Positions 17,900-26,354 of a stretch of DNA of 64,000 nt are shown in pieces (the stretch's first letter is position 1; each line of letters opens with the position of its first letter). Source of the stretch: an uncultured Erythrobacter sp. (GTDB lineage: Bacteria > Pseudomonadota > Alphaproteobacteria > Sphingomonadales > Sphingomonadaceae); NCBI GenBank assembly GCA_947495695.1, contig CANLZP010000002.1, positions 496,001 to 560,000 of the forward strand, in the 5' to 3' direction. The translations under genes were made by a program, and so were the position numbers. The notes below the pieces were generated by a model, which did not search any database, was not told the DNA's origin, and saw only the letters and a program-made list of their open reading frames with translations.

Positions 17900-19282
17900 A
17901 TGCGTTTTTTCGTAACAAACAAGCGTGCTGGCAAAAACCCCGCATCGCTTCTTGCTCTCGCCATTGCGTTGGCCACCGGTACAGCCGTGTCAATGGTCGC
18001 TGCGGCTGAGCCTGCCTACGCGCAGAAGAAGAAAAAGAAGAAGGAAGAAGAGCCTAAGGCTGAGTATTCCAAGGAATTTATTGCTGCTTACCAGCCGCTA
18101 CAGGAAATTGTGAATGCAGAGGGAAATGATACAACGGGCGCCGCAGCTCTGATCCCAGGCTTGCTGGCTTTGACCAATTCTGCGGATGAAAAGATGGTTG
18201 CGGGCAACGCTATCTACAACATTGGTATTAAGTCGGACGATCGCTCGCGCCAGCTGGATGGCATGAAATTGATGCTGAGCAGCGGCAAGGTGCAGGCCGA
18301 CCAGGTTGGTCGCTTCAACTTTATCTCTTATCAATTGGCCAATAGCGCGGGAGATTTCCCCACAGCGAGGAATTATCTGCAGGCTGCAATTGACGCAAAC
18401 TTCACAACGACCAATGTGACCGCAGATTCCATGCGTATTGCGATGTCAGAGAGTTATTTCAGCGAGGGCAACAACAAAGGCGGGCTTGATTATCTTAGCC
18501 AAGCCATTGCCCAGCGCAAAGCGGCCGGACTGGCCGTTGATGAATCATGGTATCGTCGCGGGCTGAGCGTCGCCTACAACAATCAAATTCAACCCGATGT
18601 GTATGATTTTGTGATCGGCTGGATCGAAGATTACTCTTCGCAAGACAATTGGCGGGACGCGATCAATATCGCGCGTAACCTGGGCACGTTCAGCCAACCA
18701 GAAATGTTGGATCTGATGCGCCTAGGCTATCGCTTAGACACCTTCAGCGGTAAGCAAGAATACATCGAGTATGTGGATGCAGCTGACCCTCGTCGCTTGC
18801 CCAAGGAAGTCGAGACAGTCATCGAAAATGGTTACGCAACGGGCCGTGCAAGCCGGGATGATATTTTTCTAGCCGACTCTTTGTCGACGGCTAAAAGCCG
18901 GATCGCGTCCGATCGGGCCGATTTGCCCGCATTGGAGCGGGACGCGCGCAGCTCGTCGGCAGGTTTGCGCACGGTGGTTGCAGCTGGCGATGCGTTCTTG
19001 AGTTACGGACAACCAGCCAAGGCATCTGAATTTTACGCTAAAAGCCTCACCATTCCCGGGGTCGATACTGCCCAAGTCCTGACCCGGTTGGGAATCGCCC
19101 AGGCTGACACAGGCGACTATGGTGCCGCACAAGAAACCTTTGCAAAGGTTGAAGGCAAGCGAGCTGCAATCGCTCGACTGTGGGCTGCATATGCAGCTGA
19201 GAAAGCTGCTCCTCCTGCTCCGTCGGTCGTGCCAGCCTCACCAGCAGCGCCAGCCAGTGTTGCAGCTGACGCTGCAAGCTAA
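17900..19282 (+). CDS. Exported TPR-like repeat protein
   Basis: A 460-residue protein of unknown function. A signal peptide covers about residues 1-42, ending at AEPAYAQ; the mature protein then starts with six Lys and three Glu (KKKKKKEEEPK). The rest is almost wholly helical with TPR-like units (SDRARQLDGMKLMLSSGK type spacing; QPAKASEFYAKSLTIPG, RLGIAQADTGDYGAAQETFAKV near residues 370-430). The C-terminus is an Ala/Pro tail. The ATG at 17900 is chosen because AGGAGA lies 9 bases upstream and the signal peptide begins there. Periplasmic scaffolding is a reasonable guess. Confidence 0.75.
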   Translation: MRFFVTNKRAGKNPASLLALAIALATGTAVSMVAAAEPAYAQKKKKKKEEEPKAEYSKEFIAAYQPLQEIVNAEGNDTTGAAALIPGLLALTNSADEKMVAGNAIYNIGIKSDDRSRQLDGMKLMLSSGKVQADQVGRFNFISYQLANSAGDFPTARNYLQAAIDANFTTTNVTADSMRIAMSESYFSEGNNKGGLDYLSQAIAQRKAAGLAVDESWYRRGLSVAYNNQIQPDVYDFVIGWIEDYSSQDNWRDAINIARNLGTFSQPEMLDLMRLGYRLDTFSGKQEYIEYVDAADPRRLPKEVETVIENGYATGRASRDDIFLADSLSTAKSRIASDRADLPALERDARSSSAGLRTVVAAGDAFLSYGQPAKASEFYAKSLTIPGVDTAQVLTRLGIAQADTGDYGAAQETFAKVEGKRAAIARLWAAYAAEKAAPPAPSVVPASPAAPASVAADAAS

Positions 19283-19306
19283 CCAACGGCAATTTTCTGA
19301 TTGATG

Positions 19307-19339
19307 GCGGCGCGGATTCCAAAAGGGAGTTCGCGCCGC
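19307..19339. terminator. Bidirectional hairpin between convergent genes
   Basis: GCGGCGCG (19307-19314) and CGCGCCGC (19332-19339) form a perfect 8-bp stem around a 17-base loop, between the convergent ends of the repeat-protein gene and the NYN gene. Only three T follow on the plus strand and three A flank the loop, so termination may be weak or Rho-assisted. Confidence 0.45.
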
Positions 19340-19347
19340 TTTCGCAT

Positions 19348-20076
19348 CTATCGCAGACGTTTAACGTATACTTGATTGCCAGTCCGCCGATCGACGGTGA
19401 AATTGTCCAATGTTTCAAACAATTGGGTAAGACTCTTAAAGCCATAATTGCGCACATCGAAGCTGGAGCGATTGCCTGCAATCTGGCCAACTTGCTGCAG
19501 TTTGGCAAAACCGTCTTCATCCCGGTCCGTCTCTGAATAGGCAGCGGTTATCAGCTCGATCAATTCTTCATCAATGGCTTGATCGCTGCCGCTGGTGTCA
19601 CTCTTGCTCGCCCCAATGCGATCCGCATCGCTGTTTTTGATCAGCTGTTTGATATCGATGAAGCGCGTGCAAACCGATTTGAATGCTGCGGGGGTTTTGG
19701 CCTCCCCAAATCCATAAACCAAGATCCCATCTTGCCTGAGGCGAGTGACAAGGGGCGTAAAATCACTGTCCGATGTCATGATGCCAAAGCCGTCAACTTT
19801 GCCCTGATACAACAGGTCAATCGCATCGATTGTCATCGCCATATCGGTGGCATTCTTGCCCTTGGACACGTCAAATTGTTGCTGTGGGCGGATCCCGAAT
19901 TTGTTGGTGATCTTGTCCCACTTTGCCAGATTGTCCTTGGCAAAATTGCCATAGGCCCGGCGGATATTGACCTGGCCCAGTTCCGCCATAACGGTCAGGA
20001 CAGGGTCGATCCCATTAGGAGTGGTGTTATCTGCATCGATAAGCAGTGCGATGTTCTTGAGTTCGTTTTCGGCCAT
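19348..20076 (-). CDS. NYN-domain (LabA/DUF88) protein with C-terminal LOTUS-like domain
   Basis: A 242-residue protein with a PIN-like NYN nuclease domain: IALLIDADN near the N-terminus, KGKNATDMAMTIDAID in the middle and TSDSDFTPLVTRLR after it provide the acidic metal-binding residues. The C-terminal 60 residues (ELITAAYSETDRDEDGFAKLQQVG, then FDVRNYGFKSLTQLF) look like an OST-HTH/LOTUS RNA-binding module. This combination suggests a sequence- or structure-guided RNA nuclease. The ATG at 20076 is preferred; an in-frame TTG at 20112 would add 12 residues, and neither has a clear ribosome-binding site. Confidence 0.8.
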   Translation of the reverse strand: MAENELKNIALLIDADNTTPNGIDPVLTVMAELGQVNIRRAYGNFAKDNLAKWDKITNKFGIRPQQQFDVSKGKNATDMAMTIDAIDLLYQGKVDGFGIMTSDSDFTPLVTRLRQDGILVYGFGEAKTPAAFKSVCTRFIDIKQLIKNSDADRIGASKSDTSGSDQAIDEELIELITAAYSETDRDEDGFAKLQQVGQIAGNRSSFDVRNYGFKSLTQLFETLDNFTVDRRTGNQVYVKRLR

Positions 20077-20165
20077 ATCAACAGTATTGGGCTGCGCAGT
20101 GGCAACCGACAAGTCGTTATTGTTGCTTAGCCACCGACTGGTTGCACTGTTCGATCAAATGAAAG

Positions 20166-20807
20166 CTAATCGAATTGGGCGAATTCACCAGTGGTATCAT
20201 CCAAAGCAGATAGAATGCCTCCCCGAATAGCAAAATGCGCCCCGCGCAGCTTCAATGTGCCCGCTTTCTCTTTTTCCCTAATCCAGGGGAAAGTGCGCAA
20301 ATTATCGATACTTTGTTTGATGGCGGCATATTCCATCGCCAATTCAGCCTCGCGTGTTTCGGTGCCATGTTGGGCAACAACTTGCGCGCGCGCATCATCC
20401 AGCAGTTTGATCCAACCGGCGACAAACCCGCCGTCGCCCGGCGCCGCTTCGGCCAAAGTTTGATCCAGCGCTGCTTTGCAACCGCCGCATCTGCCATGAC
20501 CCAACACGACAATTTGAGCGACCCCGAGGAATTGGACAGCAAATTCGATCGCCGCCGAAACGCCGTGTTGCCCGGGTGTTTGTTCAAATGGCGGAACCAG
20601 TGCGGCCACATTGCGCAGGACAAATATCTCGCCAGGATCAACGTCAAAGATGTGTTCTGGACCAACGCGGCTGTCTGAACAGCCAATCACCATTAGCTTG
20701 GGATGCTGTCCGTTGCGGATGGTTTCCTCAAACCGAGCACGCTGCTCGGGGTAGGTGTGTTCGCGAAATCGGCGATAGCCACGCACCAACTCAGCAAATT
20801 CAGGCAC
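20166..20807 (-). CDS. can: Beta-class carbonic anhydrase
   Basis: A 213-residue zinc enzyme interconverting CO2 and bicarbonate. The ligands are Cys43, His104 and Cys107 (GCSDSR, GHGRCGGC), with the Asp45/Arg47 dyad. The start is a GTG at 20807, chosen because GAGGGGA lies 9 bases upstream and the codon shares a base with the stop of the PII-like gene (TAGTG); a start 12 codons earlier would overlap that gene by 37 bases. It is the third gene of a coupled unit with an SbtA-type bicarbonate transporter and a PII-like protein, so it probably equilibrates imported bicarbonate with CO2. Confidence 0.93.
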   Translation of the reverse strand: MPEFAELVRGYRRFREHTYPEQRARFEETIRNGQHPKLMVIGCSDSRVGPEHIFDVDPGEIFVLRNVAALVPPFEQTPGQHGVSAAIEFAVQFLGVAQIVVLGHGRCGGCKAALDQTLAEAAPGDGGFVAGWIKLLDDARAQVVAQHGTETREAELAMEYAAIKQSIDNLRTFPWIREKEKAGTLKLRGAHFAIRGGILSALDDTTGEFAQFD

Positions 20808-21115
20808 TAAAAGCGTTCCCCTCTGATCACTTGGACGTCCCACATCGACAACAAAAAGCCATGCGAGGACAGCAAGGGCGCGATTTTTTCGGCCAGCGCA
20901 TCAGCTTTTTCCTCGGAAGCGATGGTCAATACGAACACTTTGTCAGTGCCCATAACCCGCTCTTCGCGCCAATGGCCGTCTCGCCCCTTTCCTGAGCTGA
21001 CCGGAGTGATCGTCCAACCCGTAATACCCACGCTATCAATGGCGCTGGTCACACGTTTGACCAAAGCTGTGTCGGTCAGAATTTCGATCCGCTTGCGGGT
21101 GACCGTTTCTATCAT
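20807..21115 (-). CDS. PII-like signalling protein (SbtB-like)
   Basis: A 102-residue protein with the beta-alpha-beta ferredoxin-like fold of PII proteins: strand KRIEILTD, helix ALVKRVTSAIDSVG, strand GWTITPV, then SSGKGRDGHW (a short T-loop region), strand KVFVLTIAS and a second helix. It lacks the uridylylated Tyr of GlnB and GlnK. It lies between and overlaps an SbtA transporter gene (ATGA) and a carbonic anhydrase gene (TAGTG), which is the setting of SbtB-type regulators. SbtB proteins bind adenine nucleotides and gate SbtA. The C-terminal Cys-pair redox loop of some SbtB proteins is absent here. Confidence 0.75.
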   Translation of the reverse strand: MIETVTRKRIEILTDTALVKRVTSAIDSVGITGWTITPVSSGKGRDGHWREERVMGTDKVFVLTIASEEKADALAEKIAPLLSSHGFLLSMWDVQVIRGERF

Positions 21116-22098
21116 GGCGTGACAGCTCCTTGGCCAGACAGCGCGGTCGCAAGCGCGCTAATCAGGCCAATGTTGATAAGAATGTTGAATGGGAAAGTTA
21201 TACTCAAAGACATGGTGAGATAAATCCCTGGATCGGCCTCGGGCAGGGCAAGCCGCATGGCTGCCGGCACGGCGATATAGCTGGCGCTGGCGCACAAGAC
21301 GCCCAACGCTGCTGCAGAGCCCACATCCAGCCCAAGCGCGACCGCAGCCGATGTTCCGATCACTCCGTTGATCAGTGGCAATGCAATCGCGATCGTCGCC
21401 ATCCGCCAGGTAACCGCGCGGGCATCCATGATCCTGCGAGCGGCGATCAAGCCCATATCGAGCAAGAAGATGCACAAAACGCCTTTGAACCCGGCCTGAA
21501 AGAATGGGCTAACCTCGGCAAAGCCTTGGGCTCCACTGATGATCCCGATTGCAAAGGCTCCCAACAACAACACCACCGACGAGTTGAAAAACACCTCGTG
21601 CAGCATCTCACCAGTTGATTGGCTACTGGAACCTGAGCCCATCCCTCGGGCCAACAGCAAGCCGGTGAGAATGGCCGGCGTTTCCATCGCAGCCATCACT
21701 GCAACCATATAGCCACCCGGTGGCTTGCCCTGAATCTCTAGAATCTCCACCGCTGTCACGAATGTCACAACGCTGACTGAGCCATAATGCGCTGCGACAG
21801 CGCCCGCATTTAGCCGGTCAAGTTTGGCAAAGCCCTTGAGCAGCGCATACGCCAGAAAGGGCATGAGGAAACTGGCCGCAATGCCCAGACCCAGTGCCGT
21901 CAATACCGTGCCATCTATACCGGATTTTGAAACGGCAACGCCGCCTTTCATCCCGATAGCCGCCATCAAATATAGCGACATACCTTTGGCGATAGCTTCG
22001 GGAATTGCGAGGTCAGACCGAGCGAAAGCGGCCAATAGTCCTAAAACGAAGAAAAGGACGACGGGAGACGTAAAGGTCTGAAGGGCGGTCGTTTCCAT
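21112..22098 (-). CDS. sbtA: SbtA-type sodium-dependent bicarbonate transporter
   Basis: A 328-residue inner-membrane permease with about ten helices in two inverted halves. Hallmarks of the SbtA family are visible: AGAVAAHYGSVSVVTFVTA near residue 95, GYMVAVMAAMETPAI near residue 125, and ASYIAVPAAMRLALPEADP followed by YLTMSLSITFPFNI near the C-terminus. The family imports bicarbonate with sodium. The ATG at 22098 (METTALQTF) begins the first helix; 23 upstream in-frame codons look untranslated. The first gene of a three-gene overlapping unit with PII-like and carbonic anhydrase genes; divergent from lipA. Confidence 0.85.
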   Translation of the reverse strand: METTALQTFTSPVVLFFVLGLLAAFARSDLAIPEAIAKGMSLYLMAAIGMKGGVAVSKSGIDGTVLTALGLGIAASFLMPFLAYALLKGFAKLDRLNAGAVAAHYGSVSVVTFVTAVEILEIQGKPPGGYMVAVMAAMETPAILTGLLLARGMGSGSSSQSTGEMLHEVFFNSSVVLLLGAFAIGIISGAQGFAEVSPFFQAGFKGVLCIFLLDMGLIAARRIMDARAVTWRMATIAIALPLINGVIGTSAAVALGLDVGSAAALGVLCASASYIAVPAAMRLALPEADPGIYLTMSLSITFPFNILINIGLISALATALSGQGAVTP

Positions 22099-22170
22099 GG
22101 CGCAATCAGGTATAGTACCATTTCCGCAACGGCAAGTAGCACCATTGCGCCTATCAACGCCATTCACTAG

Positions 22171-23139
22171 ATGGACCTCATGAACGACCTTACTCCGGTT
22201 TCACCAGCGGCACCTGAAGACCGCCCAGCACGCCAACGCAAGCCTGATTGGATTCGCGTCCGCGCGCCTGTCAGCAAAGGATATCAAGAGACGCGCAAGT
22301 TGATGCGCGACCTCAACCTGAACACTGTGTGTGAAGAGGCTGCGTGCCCCAACATCGGGGAATGTTGGACCAAAAAGCACGCCACCGTGATGATTTTGGG
22401 CGATGTATGCACACGCGCTTGTGCGTTCTGCAATGTAAAGACCGGCATGCCGCGCAAGGTTGATCCGCTTGAGCCAGAACATACCGCCATTGCGGCTGCA
22501 AAAATGGGCTTGGAGCACATTGTCATTACCAGCGTTGACCGGGATGATTTGCCCGACGGCGGCGCCGGGCAGTTCGTGAAGGTGATTGAGGCCCTGCGCC
22601 GAAACACACCCAACACAACGATTGAAATCCTCACTCCAGATTTTCGTGGCAAGATGCGCCCTGCAGTTGAGGCGATCTGCGAAGCGGGTCCAGATGTGTA
22701 TAATCACAATCTGGAAACCGTTCCGCGGCTGTACCCAACGATCCGGCCCGGCGCGCGTTATTACGCATCGCTCCGCTTGTTGGAAGAAGTGAAGCGCCAT
22801 GACCCGATGATCTTCACCAAATCGGGCATCATGCTGGGGCTGGGCGAACAGCGCCTGGAAGTCCATCAGGTGATGGATGATATGCGCAGCGCCGAGGTGG
22901 ATTTCATCACCATGGGCCAATATCTTCAGCCAACCCCGCGCCACGCAACGGTCGAAGAATTTGTCCCGCCTAAAGCGTTCGATGCATATGGCTCGATTGC
23001 CCGGGCCAAGGGTTTCTTGCAGGTTGCCTCCAGCCCGCTCACCCGATCCAGCTATCACGCAGGCGACGATTTCGCGCAAATGAAGGCGGCACGGGCTGAG
23101 AAGCTGGCCAAACAAACCGCAAAGCAAGCTACTGCTTAG
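22171..23139 (+). CDS. lipA: Lipoyl synthase
   Basis: A 322-residue radical-SAM enzyme inserting two sulfurs into protein-bound octanoyl groups. Both 4Fe-4S clusters are accounted for: Cys54, Cys59 and Cys65 for the auxiliary cluster, and Cys80, Cys84 and Cys87 (CTRACAFC) for the radical cluster. The terminal RSSYHAGD motif supplies the Ser ligand of the auxiliary cluster. It would lipoylate PdhB and PdhC encoded in this window. An ATG three codons in (22180) is an equally good start. The RatA/COQ10-type gene follows 8 bases later. Confidence 0.96.
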   Translation: MDLMNDLTPVSPAAPEDRPARQRKPDWIRVRAPVSKGYQETRKLMRDLNLNTVCEEAACPNIGECWTKKHATVMILGDVCTRACAFCNVKTGMPRKVDPLEPEHTAIAAAKMGLEHIVITSVDRDDLPDGGAGQFVKVIEALRRNTPNTTIEILTPDFRGKMRPAVEAICEAGPDVYNHNLETVPRLYPTIRPGARYYASLRLLEEVKRHDPMIFTKSGIMLGLGEQRLEVHQVMDDMRSAEVDFITMGQYLQPTPRHATVEEFVPPKAFDAYGSIARAKGFLQVASSPLTRSSYHAGDDFAQMKAARAEKLAKQTAKQATA

Positions 23140-23147
23140 GCAGCGGG

Positions 23148-23609
23148 ATGCCGAGTAACCGAGAGACGAGAATTCTGCCCTATAGCGCAGAGCAGATGTT
23201 CGATCTGGTGGCAGATGTAGGCCGCTATGGCGAATTCCTGCCTTGGGTGGTGGCCACGCGCGTGCGGTCTGACAGTGAAACGGAAATGATTGCTGACATG
23301 GTGGTCGGCTTCAAATCGCTACGGGAAAAATTCACATCCAAGGTGAGCAAGCATCGCCCGCACTCTATCGATGTGCATTACATGGACGGGCCGCTGCGCG
23401 ATCTCGACAACAATTGGACCTTCAAGCAACTGCCCCAAGGCGGCTGCGAGCTGTTTTTCAGCGTCGATTTTTCGTTCAAGAACAAGATGTTTGAGGCGAT
23501 TGCTGGTCAATATTTTGACCGCGCATTCCACAAAATGGTGGAGGCTTTCGAAGCGCGCGCAGCGCTGCTTTACGGTAGCAATAACTCCAAGGCGCAAACC
23601 GTCGCTTGA
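23148..23609 (+). CDS. RatA/COQ10-type START-fold protein
   Basis: A 153-residue single-domain protein of the polyketide-cyclase/START-like fold. The start RILPYSAEQMFDLVADVGRYGEFLPW is diagnostic of the COQ10/RatA family. In mitochondria COQ10 binds ubiquinone and supports respiration; the E. coli RatA homologue was reported as a ribosome-association toxin. In an alphaproteobacterium next to lipA the quinone-chaperone role is more likely, by inference. Its 3' end overlaps the convergent CinA gene by 40 bases. Confidence 0.88.
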   Translation: MPSNRETRILPYSAEQMFDLVADVGRYGEFLPWVVATRVRSDSETEMIADMVVGFKSLREKFTSKVSKHRPHSIDVHYMDGPLRDLDNNWTFKQLPQGGCELFFSVDFSFKNKMFEAIAGQYFDRAFHKMVEAFEARAALLYGSNNSKAQTVA

Positions 23610-24073
23610 TGCCGAATTTCGGCGCGGGTGCCTTCGCCAAAGTTCTTAAGCTCACCTTCTGGCTCGCTTTCTGCGCCGCGAATGGCTCGGGCAAATACAA
23701 CTGTTCCCACAGGCTTCAGCTTTGTCCCACCTCCGGGCCCCGCGACGCCGCTGATCGCAACTGCGACATCGGCCTTGCTCTTGTGTAAAGCGCCATTGGC
23801 CATCGCCCACACGCAGGCAATGGATACCGCGCCAAACGTCTCGATGATATCGCTTGCTACGTCCAAGGTTTGCATCTTGGAATCGTTGGAATAGGTGACA
23901 AAGCCGCGATCCAATACAGACGATGATCCAGCGATTTCGGTCAGAGCAGCCGAGACCAACCCGCCAGTGCAGCTTTCGGCAACAGCAATCGTGCGTCCAG
24001 CTTTGGCGTTTTCTTCAACGACCCGCCGGGCCAAATCAGTGATCTCTTGCGAGAGCAGTCGATCCATAGTCAT
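23570..24073 (-). CDS. pncC: CinA C-terminal domain protein (nicotinamide-nucleotide amidase)
   Basis: A 167-residue stand-alone CinA C-terminal domain. Motifs are AVAESCTGGLVSAALT (near residue 30), GFVTYSNDSK, and AISGVAGPGGGTKLKPVGTV. Such proteins deamidate NMN to nicotinate mononucleotide in the pyridine-nucleotide salvage cycle. The ATG at 24073 has AGGAG 8 bases upstream. It lies 16 bases after ispDF on the same strand, and overlaps the RatA/COQ10-type gene tail to tail. Confidence 0.92.
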   Translation of the reverse strand: MTMDRLLSQEITDLARRVVEENAKAGRTIAVAESCTGGLVSAALTEIAGSSSVLDRGFVTYSNDSKMQTLDVASDIIETFGAVSIACVWAMANGALHKSKADVAVAISGVAGPGGGTKLKPVGTVVFARAIRGAESEPEGELKNFGEGTRAEIRHQATVCALELLLP

Positions 24074-24089
24074 TTATTCTGCTCCTGCC

Positions 24090-25259
24090 TCAGTTTGCGA
24101 TTACGCTGACGCTTGCCTGTGCTGCGATACCTTCAGCGCGACCCGTGAAGCCCAGTTTTTCCGTTGTAGTCGCCTTTACGCTCACCTGGCCTAAGTCAAC
24201 CATAAGCAATTGGGCCAGCGTTTCCCGCATAGCGTCCCGATGCGGGCCAATCTTTGGCTCTTCGCAAATCAGCGTCAGATCAACATTGCCCACACGATAG
24301 CCCGCTTCACCGACCAATTTTACCGCATGCTCGACAAACATAGGGGAGTGCGCACCCTTCCATTGAGGGTCGCTGGGCGGGAAATGGGTGCCAATATCGC
24401 CATCACCAATCGCACCGAGCAGGGCATCAACCACCGCATGCAAAGCAACATCGGCATCGCTGTGGCCGGACAGGCCCTTGTTGTGATCAATTTTCAGCCC
24501 GCACAGCCATAATTCTTCGCCAGCGACCAGCCGGTGCACGTCATAGCCTGATCCGATTCTTATCGGGATCCGATTGCCAGTCTGATTGTGGCCCAAAAAA
24601 TCCTCCGCAAAGGTGATCTTCTTCAATCGCTCGTCTCCGGACACCAGTGCCACTTGCTGCCCGCTTGCGGCTAGCACCTGGGCATCGTCGCCCGCGTTCA
24701 AGTCACCTTGCCAATTGCGGTGAGCTTGCAAAATTGCAGTATAGCGGAACGCCTGAGGTGTTTGCACCCGCCGCAAACTGTCGCGGTCGGCCGTGCCAGC
24801 CATCAATCCAGCTTGATCGACAGCAAGGCTATCAACCACGGGCAAGACGGGAATTGCTCCGGGCGACTTTTCCAGTGCGCCGATTAACCGCTCTATGACA
24901 GGCTCATGTAGGCCCGGCCGGGCAGCATCATGAATCAGCACGCGATCAGGATTGCTGTTGGACAGAGCCTCCAAACCGTTGCGCACTGATTCCTGCCGTG
25001 TGGCGCCGCCCGTCACATATTCTATCGCTTCCAGGCCAGCCAAAGCCTGTTCTGCCAATTCTTGGCCACCGGGTGGGATCACAACCACCAATTGTGTGCA
25101 TCCTGCATCCAACAGTGCCTCTGCTGAATGGCGAACCAGCGGTTTGTGGCTGAATGGTGCGAATTGCTTGGGCAACTCACCGCCGGCGCGGACGCCTTTT
25201 CCTGCAGCCACGATAATCGCTGCAAAGGGCAAGGGGGGATGGGCGTGTTCGTCCGACAT
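24090..25259 (-). CDS. ispDF: Bifunctional IspD/IspF of the MEP pathway
   Basis: A 389-residue fusion catalysing two non-consecutive steps of isoprenoid precursor synthesis. The N-terminal IspD cytidylyltransferase has IVAAGKGVRAGGELPKQF and IHDAARP; the C-terminal IspF cyclase starts near residue 232 with GSGYDVHRL and has the metal-binding LSGHSDADVALHAVVDALLGA and GDIGTHFPP motifs. Such fusions are common in alphaproteobacteria. The ATG at 25259 is the family start; the open frame continues far upstream across the divergent dusB but that part is only antisense. Confidence 0.96.
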   Translation of the reverse strand: MSDEHAHPPLPFAAIIVAAGKGVRAGGELPKQFAPFSHKPLVRHSAEALLDAGCTQLVVVIPPGGQELAEQALAGLEAIEYVTGGATRQESVRNGLEALSNSNPDRVLIHDAARPGLHEPVIERLIGALEKSPGAIPVLPVVDSLAVDQAGLMAGTADRDSLRRVQTPQAFRYTAILQAHRNWQGDLNAGDDAQVLAASGQQVALVSGDERLKKITFAEDFLGHNQTGNRIPIRIGSGYDVHRLVAGEELWLCGLKIDHNKGLSGHSDADVALHAVVDALLGAIGDGDIGTHFPPSDPQWKGAHSPMFVEHAVKLVGEAGYRVGNVDLTLICEEPKIGPHRDAMRETLAQLLMVDLGQVSVKATTTEKLGFTGRAEGIAAQASVSVIAN

Positions 25260-25337
25260 AGGCCTGCCGCGCTTAGGGTCTGGACGGGTAATGCGCAATC
25301 CACTATGCGCTGCACAAATTTTAGGCACTGATGGATA

Positions 25338-26354
25338 ATGACACAGCTTCCAGCACCTCCTGCGCTGAAACCGATTAAGATTGGCAATGTTGAAATTGCC
25401 GAGCCGGTTCTGCTCGCCCCCATGACAGGGGTTACGGACATGCCTTTTCGCACCCTGGTACGGCGCTATGGGTCGGGCCTTAATGTGACCGAGATGATTG
25501 CCAGCGAGGCAGCCATTCGTGAGACGCGCCAGTCTGTTCAAAAGGCCGAGTGGGACTCGACCGAAGAACCTGTGTCGATGCAATTGGTCGGCTGCGATCC
25601 GGTTAGCATGGGAGAGGCGGCCAAATTGCAGGAAGGTAATGGCGCCGCGATTATCGACATCAACTTCGGCTGTCCGGTGCGCAAGGTGGTTGGCCAACTG
25701 GCCGGTTCGGCCTTGATGCGCGAAGTTCCCTTGGCGACCCGATTGATGGAAGCAACCGTCAAAGCGGTAGACGTTCCAGTGACCGTAAAGATGCGGATGG
25801 GTTGGGACCATGCCAGCCTGAATGCGCCGGAAATGGCCCGTATTGCCGAGGATCTGGGGGTCAAGATGATCACCGTCCACGGTCGCACCCGCAACCAAAT
25901 GTACAAAGGCAGCGCTGACTGGAGCTTTGTTCGCTCTGTGAAAGAGGCTGTCTCTATACCTGTGATCGTCAATGGCGATATTTGCACCATTGATGATGCG
26001 TCAAAAGCGCTTGAACAATCGGGCGCCGATGGACTGATGATCGGGCGGGGAGCCTATGGCAAGCCATGGCTGCTGGGACAGGTCATGCATTGGTGGAAGA
26101 CGGGTGAGAAGCGCGAGACGCCCAGCTTTGACGAACAATATGCTGTCCTGGTTGAGCACTATAAACGTATGCTCGACCATTATGGCCGCGATGTCGGCAC
26201 CAAGATCGCCCGTAAGCATTTGGGTTGGTACACCAAGGGCATGCATGGCTCTGCCGAGTTCCGCAACAAAGCCAACTTTATCGACGATGCTGACGAGGTG
26301 TTGGGCGAGATCGAGCGCTTTTTCGCGCCATTCTTGCATCGCAGAGCTGCTTGA
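25338..26354 (+). CDS. dusB: tRNA-dihydrouridine synthase B (NifR3)
   Basis: A 338-residue FMN-dependent TIM-barrel enzyme reducing uridines in the tRNA D-loop. It has [13 protein letters not shown] near the start, the catalytic Cys near residue 111 in [10 protein letters not shown], and the phosphate-binding [15 protein letters not shown]. It heads the classical alphaproteobacterial nifR3-ntrBC-ntrYX cluster; its stop overlaps the ntrB start. Confidence 0.95.
   Translation: MTQLPAPPALKPIKIGNVEIAEPVLLAPMTGVTDMPFRTLVRRYGSGLNVTEMIASEAAIRETRQSVQKAEWDSTEEPVSMQLVGCDPVSMGEAAKLQEGNGAAIIDINFGCPVRKVVGQLAGSALMREVPLATRLMEATVKAVDVPVTVKMRMGWDHASLNAPEMARIAEDLGVKMITVHGRTRNQMYKGSADWSFVRSVKEAVSIPVIVNGDICTIDDASKALEQSGADGLMIGRGAYGKPWLLGQVMHWWKTGEKRETPSFDEQYAVLVEHYKRMLDHYGRDVGTKIARKHLGWYTKGMHGSAEFRNKANFIDDADEVLGEIERFFAPFLHRRAA

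Noticed and set aside
24090..25898. 602-residue open frame extending ispDF upstream
   Set aside because: The first 213 codons are antisense to dusB and the divergent promoter region; the IspD domain clearly starts at 25259.
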